Of a stretch of 64,000 bases of DNA, positions 21,844-31,907 are shown piece by piece; position 1 is the stretch's first letter; every line of letters starts with the position of its first letter. The stretch comes from Sabellastarte sp. h YS-2021. Taxonomy: Eukaryota > Annelida > Polychaeta > Sabellida > Sabellidae. The translations under genes and the position numbers were made by a program. The notes beneath the pieces are model-generated. The model had not been told where the DNA came from. It saw only the letters and a list, made by a program, of their open reading frames with translations, and made no database searches. The stretch is from the NCBI GenBank assembly GCA_964017235.1, contig OZ024936.1, forward strand, positions 47,295,028 through 47,359,027. The letters run 5' to 3'.

Positions 21844-22217
21844 GTTTCCTCAGTGATATCATTCATGTTTCATAATGCTGAGTACCGTATTTTTCCAAAA
21901 TATGGCCCGGGCGTTAATTATTTTCAAATGGCATCAGACCAGGCGTTAAGTTGAACCAGGCGTTCTTTTGAAATACAAAAAACAGTGTTATAAATTGTAA
22001 ACAGTGTGCTTGGTACCAGGCATTAATTTGAACCAGGCGTTTATTTGAACCTGGGCGTTATTTTGGAAATTTACGGTATTTGTTGTGTCTGTTGCAGATA
22101 TCCTCAGTGATATCATTCATGTTTCATAATGCTGAGTATTTGTTTTGTCTGTTGCAGGTATCCTCACTGATATGATTCATGTTTCATAATGCTGAGTATT
22201 TGTTTTGTCTGTTGCAG
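21844..22217 (+). repeat. 60-bp tandem triplication of the exon 6 splice acceptor
   Basis: Three direct copies of a 60-bp unit, each ending in TTTGT(T/G)TTGTCTGTTGCAG-type sequence, place AGs at 22096-22097, 22156-22157 and 22216-22217. The first copy is split by a MITE (21885-22076). The third AG is the real acceptor because only it keeps the reading frame. The two upstream AGs would bring TGA in frame after about four codons. Confidence 0.92.
21885..22076. mobile_element. TA-flanked MITE, copy 2 (192 bp), in repeat copy 1
   Basis: Same family as 20410-20585, in inverted orientation, ends CCGTATTTTTCCAAAATA and ATTTTGGAAATTTACGG. Flanked by TA (21883-21884, 22077-22078). The uninterrupted second and third repeat copies read ...GAGTATTTG..., which is the empty site, so the TA target duplication is directly confirmed. 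Confidence 0.93.
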
Positions 22218-22320
22218 GTTTCTCACACAGTGTCGCCCCCTGTCTGTGAGTATGGGAAGTGCCATCAAACACATCAAGTGGCACATCACCAACTCGCCAG
22301 GAGATCTGCCAGAAAATGAC
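22218..22320 (+). CDS. EIF2B4: EIF2B4 coding exon 6
   Basis: Encodes residues 229-263. FLTQCRPLSVSMGSAIKHIK matches the invariant FLTQCRPLSxSMxNAIKxxK of delta subunits. The remainder (WHITNSPGDLPENDV) is a variable loop. The split codon AC|G closes correctly only with the acceptor at 22216-22217. Donor GTAAGA at 22321, phase 0. Confidence 0.96.
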
Positions 22321-22509
22321 GTAAGAGCTGATGGTGTTTTATCCTGTTTTATTAGTATCTCCTGCCAAATGGGAGATTATAAACTAGAGCCGTTGTGTGT
22401 GTGTGGGAGAGTGTATTTGTCATGTTTTTTTAAACTCTAGCAAGGCTCACACTTTTAGAGATGACTTTCTTTTTCTTTCTTTTTTTTTTGTCTCCGGACT
22501 TTCATGAAT

Positions 22510-22630
22510 GGTGGCGTAGCAGGATGATTACCTGTCTCATCACTGAAGTTAAGCAGCAATGGGCTATGCTAGTACTTGGATGGGTGACCGCCTCAGTGCA
22601 CTACTTGTGTCTCTGATGGCTTTGTGGCTC
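22510..22630 (+). repeat. 5S rRNA-like sequence (5S-derived SINE or pseudogene)
   Basis: GAAGTTAAGCAGCAATGGGC and TAGTACTTGGATGGGTGACC followed by GCC reproduce the 5S rRNA internal promoter (box A/IE and box C) nearly base for base. The 5' ~45 nt and 3' end do not match 5S well, and the 5'-3' closing stem is missing. It is therefore not a functional 5S gene. It resembles a 5S-derived SINE (SINE3 type) or a decayed 5S copy. Inside EIF2B4 intron 6. Confidence 0.8.
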
Positions 22631-22849
22631 ATGCTAGTAGACTGAAACCCCTTTTGGCCTTCTTTACTTGGACACTTATTCAAATACGAATTTGATTCAT
22701 ATTGGGCATATGGGTGTACTTAGACCCCCAGGTAGATGTCAACATTATAATAATCCTTAAATTAAAAGAGATAACTGAATAATGGTGACTTTATGGTTAC
22801 TGCTTTAATGCCATATATTTGTACACGTTGGATGTCGTTTATGTGGGTG

Positions 22850-23290
22850 TACTTAGTAGTGAGTGGAATTGCCTCAATTTTCATAGTCGATTATTCGTCC
22901 ATTTTTCCGACCAATGATCGACCCATAATTGACTTTTTTACTCCACTGTTGGCCAATATATCATGAAACACTTTCTGGGATGAATTATATTTCATTCCGG
23001 TAAGAATAACTGTGTTTCCGACATTTAGAATCTACCAAAAGCACCCACTTCCGGTAAATATGGCGGTAGTTATAAACAAACACAAAATGCGTGAGAAATC
23101 TATTGATTTATTAAAGGAAAATTTAGAAAACTGCTTAAAATATAAAAAAATACGTGGATATTGAGACACATAAAGAAGGGTAAGATTTAATCGATTTCTA
23201 GAAGTTGTCAGTGACCGAACGCGATTGTACCATGACACCGACGATTGATCGAACATTGGTCTAATCGTCCACCCACTAGTACTTAGGCAT
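22850..23290 (+). repeat. Dispersed repeat, copy 2 (pair with 12780-13240)
   Basis: Same orientation as copy 1. Contains TCTACCAAAAGCACCCACTT and, from 23059, a short frame MAVVINKHKMREKSIDLLKE that stops at about 23155. The start resembles a translated leader but nothing recognisable follows. Origin unknown; probably a transposon fragment. Confidence 0.75.
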
Positions 23291-23542
23291 GATGTCCACT
23301 TTGTGGTAACCAAAATGTCCTAAAAATATTAACAGGAATACTTGGTGGCAGATAACTGACACTACAGAGGTCTTCCTAAAGTGTCAGTTGCTTTAATTGA
23401 GTGTCCAAACCATATTTTATTTCAAATTAAAGATCTCGCATTTTACAGGTAGGTCTTTGATTAAAAGCATCGGAGTGGACTTTTGGTTACTATTCACAAA
23501 ATGATTGTCATAAAAGGCCCTAAGTGAATAACTTCATGTGGG

Positions 23543-24191
23543 TGTTCCACCACATGACTAAGGCTCCCGATTAAGGGTTTTGGGGGGTTGGTTACAAAAA
23601 TTTGCTTAGTCCCAGGTGTCCTGTAAGGGTCGGTTGTGGTCGGTTGAGGCCATGTGAAAAATCAAACATGTTTGATATTTCTCCCGACCCCAACCGATTA
23701 TTTTTTCTCGCCATAAACAAAATGTCCAGTCCCAGGCTTCCTCAGGCCTCCTCAGACCAAATTTATACAGTCCTATGTTGTCCCAGGCGGCCTGCAACCC
23801 TTAGTCCCCGACCCGTAGTCCCAGACCCTTAGTCCCAGGCCTCCTGCGACCCTTAGTCCCATTGCAAAATAAGAATCGGCCATCTCGGTCTGGGGAAGCC
23901 TGGGGACGCCTCAGGACACCTTGGAGGGTCGGGACTTAATCGTGGGTTAGTCGGGGCTTAGTCCCAGGAGGCCTGAGGCATCCTGGGACCCAGTCGGTTT
24001 GTCTACGACTAGAAAAATGGCTTAATCGGTTCTTAGTCCCAGACCAGTCTGGGGCTGCCTGGGGCCTCCTCAGGCCGATCTGAACTTAATCCCAGACTTT
24101 CAGTGGTCCCGCCCATTTTACCTTTTTTGTCACAGACTGTCCACAATTGAGGGTCGGGGACAGGGTCGGGGCTTAGTCCTTTGGTGGAACA
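23543..24191. mobile_element. GC-rich element with 10-bp inverted ends
   Basis: Ends TGTTCCACCA and TGGTGGAACA, extended by approximate complementarity GACTAAG / CTTAGTC just inside. The interior is strikingly GC-rich against the AT-rich intron, with many copies on both strands of a TTAGTCCCAGGC / GGCCTGGGACT-like motif. No protein. Likely a non-autonomous DNA transposon. No convincing target duplication seen. Confidence 0.65.
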
Positions 24192-24488
24192 GGGGCATTA
24201 AGGTTTTTTTTTTAATTAGACAATAAATTTACTCCTTTGATGTGGTTATTTTTCAGACCAAAAGTCAAGTAGTTGAGTTGTTCACTTATTTGCTTATTCA
24301 GCCAAAAGTTACAAAAGTTAACCATTTATTCACAAAGTTGATTTAGGTAAGACCAAAAGTCAACAAATTTAAACTGCATGTTTGTCAAGCTAAAAATTCA
24401 GAAGTTACAGTTATTCTTTATTTTATTTCTTTTTGGTCTAAATGTCAAGATTTTAAATTCTGTACACAAACTGATACATATTTTTCAG

Positions 24489-24616
24489 GCCAAGAGTCGT
24501 CTGGTCGAAGTAATTCATAACTTCCTGAATGAGAGGATTATTCTGGCATCTAAAGTGATCTCTGAGAATGCATGTCAAAAGATCAAAGATGGAGATGTTA
24601 TCATGGTGTATGCCTG
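24489..24616 (+). CDS. EIF2B4: EIF2B4 coding exon 7
   Basis: Encodes residues 264-305 plus two bases. AKSRLVEVIHNFLNERIILA then SKVISENACQKIKDGDVIMV and YA corresponds to the linker helix and first strand of the Rossmann-like domain (homologues: ...I..KISxGDVILVYxCSSLV). Acceptor TTTTTCAG ends at 24488; donor GTAAGG at 24617. Enters in phase 0, leaves in phase 2. Confidence 0.96.
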
Positions 24617-26521
24617 GTAAGGGGGATATGTTCTGTGCATAACCTCAGCCCCTCTACAGAATGATTAATGTATTTAGATAAGGCTGTGGCTGGTATTCAC
24701 GATTGGGGTCAATTTTGAAAGATCTCAACTGCTCTCTGGTCAACTCAATAGTCATTAACAAATACAATATATTCTAATTTCGCCCAATAGGTCATGTTTT
24801 TAAGAACAACAAAGCATAACAGCATAGCAGAATATCAGAATCCTTTTGTATATGGGGTTTTTCACGCAATGTTTCTCATTTCATAACAAAAGATTAAGTT
24901 TTGAATTCATTTCCAAACTATTTTACTGCAAAGATGTCATCTCCAGAAACCACCATTTTGTTTATCAAAAGAAAAATATTGTGCATACTGAACCACATGA
25001 TAAGACTGAAATGCAAAAAGAAATTTGGCTATCTCTCAGAGAGGTATACAGGCCCTTATGGACCAGCTGTGATAATGGAGAGGTTGTGAACAGCATTTTC
25101 AAAGGCTGTATCTGTTGGCGCCGTGTTACACATCATTGCCTTTTTTCCTTTGAGTTTTTTGTTTGTTTTCAATTTATAAGTTTGTCAGCTATTTCCAAGG
25201 ATTTCACATAGAAAATGGCACGGTCGTATAAACATGGTACTTCTTTATCCTGAATTCACTAGGGCAGGGTCGGTTACACCGGTATCTTGGTATAGAGACC
25301 AATTCACTTGAACACCATGACGACAGTAATAACCTTTTTCTTTCATATTTTTTTATATTTCTCCACTTCTATAGCAGTTTCTTTTGGAAGTACTACTATG
25401 TTTAGTTTTCGTGCATTTTACTTCCTGTTAGTGGCCCTATTCGATTGGAGATATGCTAGAACGCAATTTTTTGGGGGGTATCCCGGATTGGATACGGTTT
25501 CAAACTGGCGGGATACCCAAATAGAAAATCTGCTACTGGCCTTGCAACGGTTACCCTTCTCTATCAATTCCATAAGCCGAGCCCACAACTTGCACTATTT
25601 TATGAGTAGCTTCCCCCGAGATGAGTCACTTCAAAAGCACGAGTAGCTTGAAAACTTCACAGCTTCTGAAATACAACTACTGAAGCATAACTGAACAAAA
25701 TGGATTTCTCAATGTCGTATATACACAAAAATACTGTCCAGAGCATTTCAGAAACAAAGAGATTGACCCAGATGTAACACATCTGCAACATTTTATGCAA
25801 CATTTCACTCTACCTTGGTTCAATCAGTAAACTACTTATAATAACTTCTGGAAATTCCCATCACTGAATCAGATACTATTCATAGACCATGTACTTCAAT
25901 AACAAAACAGAACCTCACTATAATAGTCAACACGCCCACACGCACACTTGTACAGAGTGCTTTGTGACACTCCTTGACTATGTCACTGTTATAAAAAAAT
26001 TAAGACTAAAACTTAACAGCAAACTCAGTTTTCAAATATTAAGTCATAAAAATGTAACACTCAGGTTAATATCTACATGAATAAGACCTCCACCTCACTG
26101 ATATTTAAAAAAAAAAAATACTAATTAAATTTTTAGCAATTATAGATGAGACTCAAAAAGTGAACTGATTGTAGTTTTGTTACATTGAAAAATATTGTAG
26201 ATGATTTCCTGGTGAATCGTCTTAATAGCATTTATATTTATTGAGTGGCAGTGGAATAGTGTCCTAAATACTAATTATATCAAACTTAGCCGTGCAGTGT
26301 ACCAAGATTTACATTATTTTCTTTTCCATTTCACTAAAATAACTTACCAATTATTATTTATCTTAAATGTACACCAAAACAATCATTACAGCATATTCAA
26401 AACTAGCCAGTGAATAATGAAACACCGTGTAATAACATTTTTGGTACTGTTTAAGAATTCTGTTATAATTTCTTCTCTTAAGGTATTGCAGAAATGATTC
26501 TATTTTACTTTTTATCAACAG
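24617..26521. other. EIF2B4 intron 7: no recognised feature
   Basis: About 1.9 kb of AT-rich intron. Open frames at 24846-25211 and 25308-25646 show no recognisable protein and no splice or start context I would trust. A GGGGGGTATCCCGG palindrome-like stretch at 25474-25488 and GGCGGGATACCC at 25506 hint at an unclassified repeat. Confidence 0.5.
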
Positions 26522-26613
26522 CTCCTCTCTTATCAGAAAAGTTTTGTGTGATGCACATCAGAAAGGCATTAAGTTCAAGGTTATCGTGGTGGACAGCAGA
26601 CCCAAGTTAGAAG
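26522..26613 (+). CDS. EIF2B4: EIF2B4 coding exon 8
   Basis: Encodes the end of codon 306 through residue 336 plus one base. The split codon TG|C gives Cys of the conserved CSSL. CSSLIRKVLCDAHQKGIKFK then VIVVDSRPKLEG matches the nucleotide-binding-fold core CSSLVxxxLxxA...FxVVVVDSRPxLEG. Acceptor TTATCAACAG ends at 26521; donor GTAAAA at 26614. Leaves in phase 1. Confidence 0.97.
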
Positions 26614-26806
26614 GTAAAATTTTGATTCATCCATTTTAATATCTTATTTATTGACCTCAAATATAGTACTTGTTTCACTCAAATATTGTGTTTCTCAATT
26701 ATCATAACATTAGATATACTTGATACCAATACTTACAAAGATGTTGTAGATTTGTAACGAGTTCACAAAAAATTACTTTTTGACTGCATTTTGTTGATTT
26801 ATATAG

Positions 26807-26892
26807 GGAAGGAAATGTTACGCAGGCTGGTAAAAGAGGGCATCAAGTGTTCCTACATCCTAATCAGTGCAGTGTCTTATAGTATGAGAGAG
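26807..26892 (+). CDS. EIF2B4: EIF2B4 coding exon 9
   Basis: Encodes residues 337-365. GKEMLRRLVKEGIKCSYILI then SAVSYSMRE corresponds to G..xLRxLVxxGxxxSYLLIxAxSYxxxE, including the serine-rich loop of the Rossmann-like domain. Acceptor TTTATATAG ends at 26806; donor GTTAGT at 26893. Enters in phase 1, leaves in phase 0. Confidence 0.96.
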
Positions 26893-28004
26893 GTTAGTGT
26901 AGTTAGTATCTACCTGTAGTGTCTATCTTTAGTTATTAAAATGCTTGCTGTGTAGTTGTATAATACTGTGTGTGTTTGCATTTGACAGGTTTTGTTATTT
27001 GGAGAATCTCCACAACACTAAATAGTAGAGTTCAATTAAATTTAGTTGTGGGTTTCTTAGGTCTCAGGAAGATATCCAGTGTTTGACGTTAAGTTTATAA
27101 CTCTAATGGCTATTTTTCCAAAAGCTGTATGACAGATTTCAATTATAAATGTATATCTGGTATGTGGGTGTAGGGACCAGGAATATGTTTCTTTATGGTA
27201 ACCCCTAAAGTCACAGAAATAGCTTTATTAATACTGAGTTTAAGGTTATTGCCGTAATGACCGATATTTGAAAAGACTGCATGGATTTTGTTCATGTTTG
27301 TTATGTGGGTATATCTAGATTCTAAGAATCCTTCGGGAATGGGAACCGTAGGAATACCTGGTGGGAGATACTGCCACAGTAGTGGTCTTTTGTGTCTACA
27401 AGGGATAATATTATGGTGAACATATTGTACTGAAAGTACTACCGGAGTAACAAATGTGAAATTCACCACAGTGTGGGAAATTTGCTGGTCAGCCCCTTGC
27501 GTGGCCTTGACTTTTGGTAAATGCTTTACACAATTGTGATTTTTCTTTACCATATTTGGCTTCCGATCTCCCCTGATGCAAAATTGACATAAATTTTGAT
27601 CAGTTTGTCTGATTATATAGTGTGTGTCCCCTACAGGTGAATTTCACATATTGCGGCACACTTTACATGTGTTACTGTACCTTGGTGGTCAAAAATGTAA
27701 TGCAAAATGTTGAATACCCATCCACCAACCAAAGTACTTCTGCTTAGTATTTCCTATGCAGCGAATAGTATCTTTTAAAAAAATTTGTCTCAAAATATTT
27801 ACTGTAAATATGATAAATTTCATTAGTAAAATTTAAATGTATGATTACTAAGAGAATATGCTCTACTCAAAGTAACATACCTGTAACATTGTGCATCCAT
27901 ATTGGCAAGAAATAGTTCCCTTCATGTGCATAATATCCATATTACACCTCATAATGGATGTTGTCATTTCTATAAACCTAAAAATGCTTTTACTCATTTC
28001 CTAG
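26893..28004. other. EIF2B4 intron 9: no recognised feature
   Basis: No gene or confident repeat. A 136-codon minus-strand frame (27143-27553) shows no recognisable family. GGTGGGAGATACTGCCACAG at about 27360 resembles GGCGGGAGATACACACCGCG at 9731 inside element B, suggesting a short shared repeat. Confidence 0.5.
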
Positions 28005-28185
28005 GTCACCAAGTTATTCCTCGGTGCCCATGCTGTGTTGGCTAATGGCTACGTGATGTCACGCGTGGGCACTTCCCAGGTTGCCATGGTAGCCAAAGCA
28101 TACAATGTACCTGTGTTAGTCTGTTGCGAGACCTACAAATTCTGTGAACGTGTGCAGACAGATTCCTTTGTATTTAATGAACTGG
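28005..28185 (+). CDS. EIF2B4: EIF2B4 coding exon 10
   Basis: Encodes residues 366-425 plus one base, the most conserved part of the protein. [40 protein letters not shown] and [20 protein letters not shown] reproduce the eIF2B alpha/beta/delta signature GAHAxxANGxVxSRxGTxxxAxxAxxxxVPVxVxCExYKFxxRVxxDxFxxNEL. Acceptor CATTTCCTAG ends at 28004; donor GTAAGA at 28186. Enters in phase 0, leaves in phase 1. Confidence 0.98.
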
Positions 28186-28860
28186 GTAAGAGAAGTTGTA
28201 ACCACAAGTTGTAACCATTTTAAGTAAAATGAATTATCCAATAAAATGCACCACAAATTAAAAATGTCAAAGTAGCATAATAACAACTAAAGTAAAATTA
28301 ACAGTACTAGAAATACTGCTAGGTTTCTTTAATTTTGATTCCGACTTTTCCTCTGCCACTGATATGTTTTAACTATTGCTAAGTTTCATGAAAACAAAAC
28401 TAAAACACTGGAAAACAAAATTTTAATATTCTTTAGTAAGTTCTTGAACACCTTAAGGATAAATTATTATTGGAAAAATGTAAAGAACTAGATCATTTTC
28501 AGATAGATATGGTACATTCTAATATGACACAGCTTTGTTAGTGAATCTGATTGGTCAAGAGGAAAAATCTTTAGATTATAACTCCTCATAATAGTCTGCC
28601 CAATTATCACCCATTCAAATATTCCATTTAAAAGCAGATTAAACATAATTTAACCCTTACCCTATTAGAATAGTAATAATCCATCACTGCTTGCACATTA
28701 TGCAGAATTGTGGGCCAGTTAACAATTTAGAACCACTCAGGCTTCACCTTTATGAACTAAACTGACAATCGGACTCTAATTCTGCATAATCTCTGCCTAA
28801 AGAATCACTGTATTGTCCAGACAACCTTGTTCTCTTGTGTCTTTCCTTGACTCTTATTTG
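28186..28860. other. EIF2B4 intron 10, 5' part: nothing recognised
   Basis: AT-rich sequence without coding similarity or repeats that I can see. Confidence 0.5.
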
Positions 28861-28863
28861 TTA

Positions 28864-29595
28864 GGCGGGTTGCGTGTAACCAACCCGCCTATTAGATTGA
28901 TGTGTCCGACGTCCGTCTGTCCGTCTGTCCGTCTGTCCGTCCACATTTTTCGTTTCCGGACTCTAACTTTAAAACGGTTTGACCAATCAAATTCAAACTT
29001 CACAGGGAGATAGATCACCATCATAGCTAGGTTCCTTTCGAAATTGGTGAAATTCCGTGTGTTCGTTTGTCCGTTTTTCGTCCGTTTGTCTGTCCATCCA
29101 TCTGTTTGTCCACATTTTCGTTTCCGGACTCTAACTTTAAAACGGTTTGACCAATCAAATTCAAACTTCACAGGGAGATAGATCACCATCATAGCTAGGT
29201 TCCTTTCGAAATTGGTGAAATTCCGTGTGTTCGTTTGTCCGTTTTTCGTCCGTTTGTCTGTCCATCCATCTGTTTGTCCACATTTTTGTTTCCGGACTCT
29301 AACGTTAAAACGGTTTGACCAATCAAATTCAAACTTCACAGGGAGATAGATCACCATCATAGCTAGGTTCCTTTCGAAATTGGTGAAATTCCGTCTGTTT
29401 GTTTGTCCGTTTTTCCGTCCGTTTCTTCGTTTTTGTCCGTTTTTCTGTCCATCCATCTGTCCGTCCACATTTTTGTTTCCGGACTCTAACTCGAAAACGG
29501 TTACTCCAATCTAATTCAAACTTCACAGGGACATACATCACCATCATAGCTAGGTTCCTTTCGAAATTGGTGTAAATCCGTCCGTTCATTTGTCT
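28864..29595 (+). mobile_element. Hairpin-headed element II with ~169-bp tandem core
   Basis: Begins with hairpin GGCGGGTTG...CAACCCGCC (28864-28889), then TATTAGATTGATGTGTCCGA, a (GTCCGTCT)n stretch and four core units with CCACATTTT near 28941, 29110, 29279 and 29465. Each carries GTTTCCGGACTCTAACTTTA, CAAATTCAAACTTCACAGGG and CATCATAGCTAGGTTCCTTT. No 3' end is identified. A 204-codon minus-strand frame here is produced by the repetition. Confidence 0.75.
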
Positions 29596-29599
29596 TGTT

Positions 29600-30631
29600 A
29601 TTCTTTTTCTGTGTTATTTTTTTTCTTTCATAAAATGTATATCTTAATATACATACTTTAAAAAAAAAAAATTTTAAAAATATGAATCTTGCCAGTTGTC
29701 CAACAGAGAAATTCTGAGATTAAAGCTATGATTGCAATGTCACAGCAGAAATGTTGGTACTGAGCCCCAGTTATATTGTGGTAACAGAAATATTTAATAC
29801 CAATAAATCTAATCTAATCCCATATCGCTAACTGGTTAAGATATGAGACTTTAAATAAGTTTAGTCTTTATTGACTGTTTGGCCATGTTAAGGTGGTCAG
29901 TGATTGATGGTAATATTAAAAGTGTAATTTGATGTGGAGACGGATTGCTTACCATATCAGTGATACACACTCCACACAAGTGCATGGCATGATGCTAATA
30001 CAGCTACCTTTTATAGACAGGAGTATAGCAAATATAAAACAATGTCTTGACTTAAAGGGAGAATTCTTGTTTTTCATGACTTGCTCCTTCTATTATGACC
30101 AGAAGGTTACGTGTAATAGGAGATCTGCTTAGAAATTTTATTTACATATTTTTTTCTTCATTTGTAACAGTCTCAGATTTAAATTGTTCCCATTTTCCTC
30201 CGTTAAGTGATGTAATTTCTTAATGTCATTAATCACTTGAAGACTGGCCACTTAAGGTTGTTGTTCCTGTGTAAAGCTTTCAATACATAAGCACTTGTCA
30301 GTTTATTTATGTTAGCTCACTCTAGATCACATATCATGACCAGTAAATGATTCACTGCTGTAATATATAATCACAGGGTCTAGATATCAGAAAGGAATCG
30401 TGTCTGATGGTTTTCTATAACCTGTTCTCTACACGTGAATTGTTTCCACTTGAGTAGGGGGACCAGTGATATAGATGCTGAACAGACATATTTCTAATCA
30501 TGGTCATTTTTAAGTGGAATAAAAATCAAGATTTTACAAAAGGTTTTAGCTGGTAGAGGCAGACTTTAAAACTTCAATGTAGTCATATCAGTTGCTTCAA
30601 AACAAAGATTAAAGCACTTAACCTATGGTGT
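29600..30631. other. EIF2B4 intron 10, middle: nothing recognised
   Basis: AT-rich, no gene. TTAATACCAATAAATCTAATCTAATC near 29795 resembles a degraded LINE/SINE (ATCTA)n tail, but I cannot place its body. Confidence 0.4.
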
Positions 30632-30689
30632 AAAGTCTTGGAAAAACTTAAGAGACGAGTAAAGTCTTGGAAAAACTTAAGAGACGAGT
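30632..30689 (+). repeat. Exact 29-bp tandem duplication
   Basis: The 29-bp unit beginning AAAGTCTTGGAAAAACTTAA occurs twice without mismatch (30632-30660 and 30661-30689), indicating a very recent duplication or replication slippage. Confidence 0.95.
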
Positions 30690-30823
30690 GTGCTATATGG
30701 GAATTATGAGCAATATGAAATTAAGTGTTGGATTTCCTGAAGCAGTTTATGATGTGTTGAGACATTTTAAATAAATCCTTGGACATTGGTTAACAAACTC
30801 GCCATGCATTCTTCACTTTACAG

Positions 30824-31255
30824 ATGAAATATTTCCATCCATCTGAAAACCAGACATATTGCATTTGCATAAAAGTAATGACAACAGTCACCCAATGTCT
30901 CTTCTTTGAACAGTATGTGCTAAAAATAAAAACAAATGCGTTTATATTTACTTTTGGGACAACTCTCTGGGTTCTTGCCATGCTTTTTAATAGTTTATCA
31001 GTAATGGAAAGATATCCCCAATTTTACAGTGCTGTCAACGAAGCTGGGGAGTTAAGAATTGTTGATGATATTTCAAAAGTATTTGATTTTGTTAGGTACG
31101 AAGGTCTACTTTTCAACTTACAACAATGTAGATTGCTGGTAATTAAAAATGCTTTGCAGAATGATCAGACATTAATCCCAGAGTTCAGAGAGGTTGTGTT
31201 GTGCCCATTCCTTTTTCTGGTATATATAATTGTTATTATTGTACATCACTTGTGA
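30824..31255 (+). CDS. Unrecognised ORF within EIF2B4 intron 10
   Basis: A 143-codon open frame in an AT-rich intron. From about residue 45 it looks protein-like, with balanced composition and few low-complexity runs: TTLWVLAMLFNSLSVMERYP, then ELRIVDDISKVFDFVRYEGL and QNDQTLIPEFREVV. I do not recognise the family. A possible acceptor (TTTGAACAG at 30913) lies inside it, so it may be an exon or a retro-inserted fragment of another gene rather than a complete protein. The C-terminal ~15 residues are hydrophobic. It sits on the same strand as EIF2B4 but does not fit its phase or sequence. It may also be a chance frame. Confidence 0.25.
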   Translation: MKYFHPSENQTYCICIKVMTTVTQCLFFEQYVLKIKTNAFIFTFGTTLWVLAMLFNSLSVMERYPQFYSAVNEAGELRIVDDISKVFDFVRYEGLLFNLQQCRLLVIKNALQNDQTLIPEFREVVLCPFLFLVYIIVIIVHHL

Positions 31256-31340
31256 GGCAGTTGTATGATTATTTGCTAATCATACTGGTCTTTCCTGAAA
31301 TTGATGAATTTTGAAGCAGCAACTAGAGCTATTATCTTTA

Positions 31341-31907
31341 GGGGGGTTGTGTATAAACAACCCGCCTATTAGATTGATGTGTCCGATGTCCGTCTGTCTG
31401 TCAGTCCACATTTTCGTTTCCGGACTCTAACTCAAAAACGGTTTGTTCCGTCCGTTCGTTTGTCTGTTTTTTGTCTGTTTGTCTGTCCGTCAAAATTTCC
31501 GTTTCCGGACTCTAACTTGAAAACGGTTTGTCCAATTGAATTCAAACTTAACAGGGAGATAGATCACCATCATAGCTAGGTTCCTTTCGAAATTGGTGTA
31601 ATTCTGCCTGTTTGTTTGTCTGTCCGTCAACAGTTCCATTTCCGGAATCTAACCCAAAAACATTTTGTCCAATCGAATTCAAACTTGACAGGGAGATGAT
31701 CACCAATTGCTTTTGAAATTGGTCTAATTCCGTCCTTTCGTTTGTCCGTTTTAAGCATAGATACAATTATGTAACCTAAATTACAAATTTTATATTTCTT
31801 AGCACACCTAACACATTCACCTTAACTGGGTGACCTAACATTTCTTTCCTTTTTTCTAAATTTAATTACAGCAGTTGCTAACCTTATTGCTGCCTGCGCA
31901 ACCCGCC
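31341..31907 (+). mobile_element. Hairpin-headed element III (same family as 28864)
   Basis: Starts GGGGGGTTGTGTATAAACAA then CCCGCCTATTAGATTGATG, as at 28864, and ends near GCGCAACCCGCC (31896-31907), the reverse complement of the 5' arm GGCGGGTTGCG. The family therefore has subterminal inverted repeats. The core has ~2.5 diverged units with GTTTCCGGACTCTAACTTGA. About 120 bp of unrelated AT-rich sequence precedes the 3' arm. Confidence 0.75.

Noticed and set aside
22510-22630. Functional 5S rRNA gene
   Set aside because: Only the internal promoter region matches; the 5' third and the terminal stem are not 5S-like.
25308-25646. 112-codon ORF with a hydrophobic N-terminus in intron 7
   Set aside because: The hydrophobic run is T-rich intron sequence; the rest overlaps an unclassified repeat with GGGATACCC words; no family recognised.
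27143-27553. 136-codon minus-strand ORF in intron 9
   Set aside because: Not conserved-looking, inside an intron, and contains fragments of a dispersed repeat (GGGAGATACTGCC).
28854-29468. 204-codon open frame on the minus strand
   Set aside because: It consists of three near-identical repeats (NGQTNTRNFTNFERNLAMMV) that are translations of the ~169-bp non-coding tandem core; no family and no start context.
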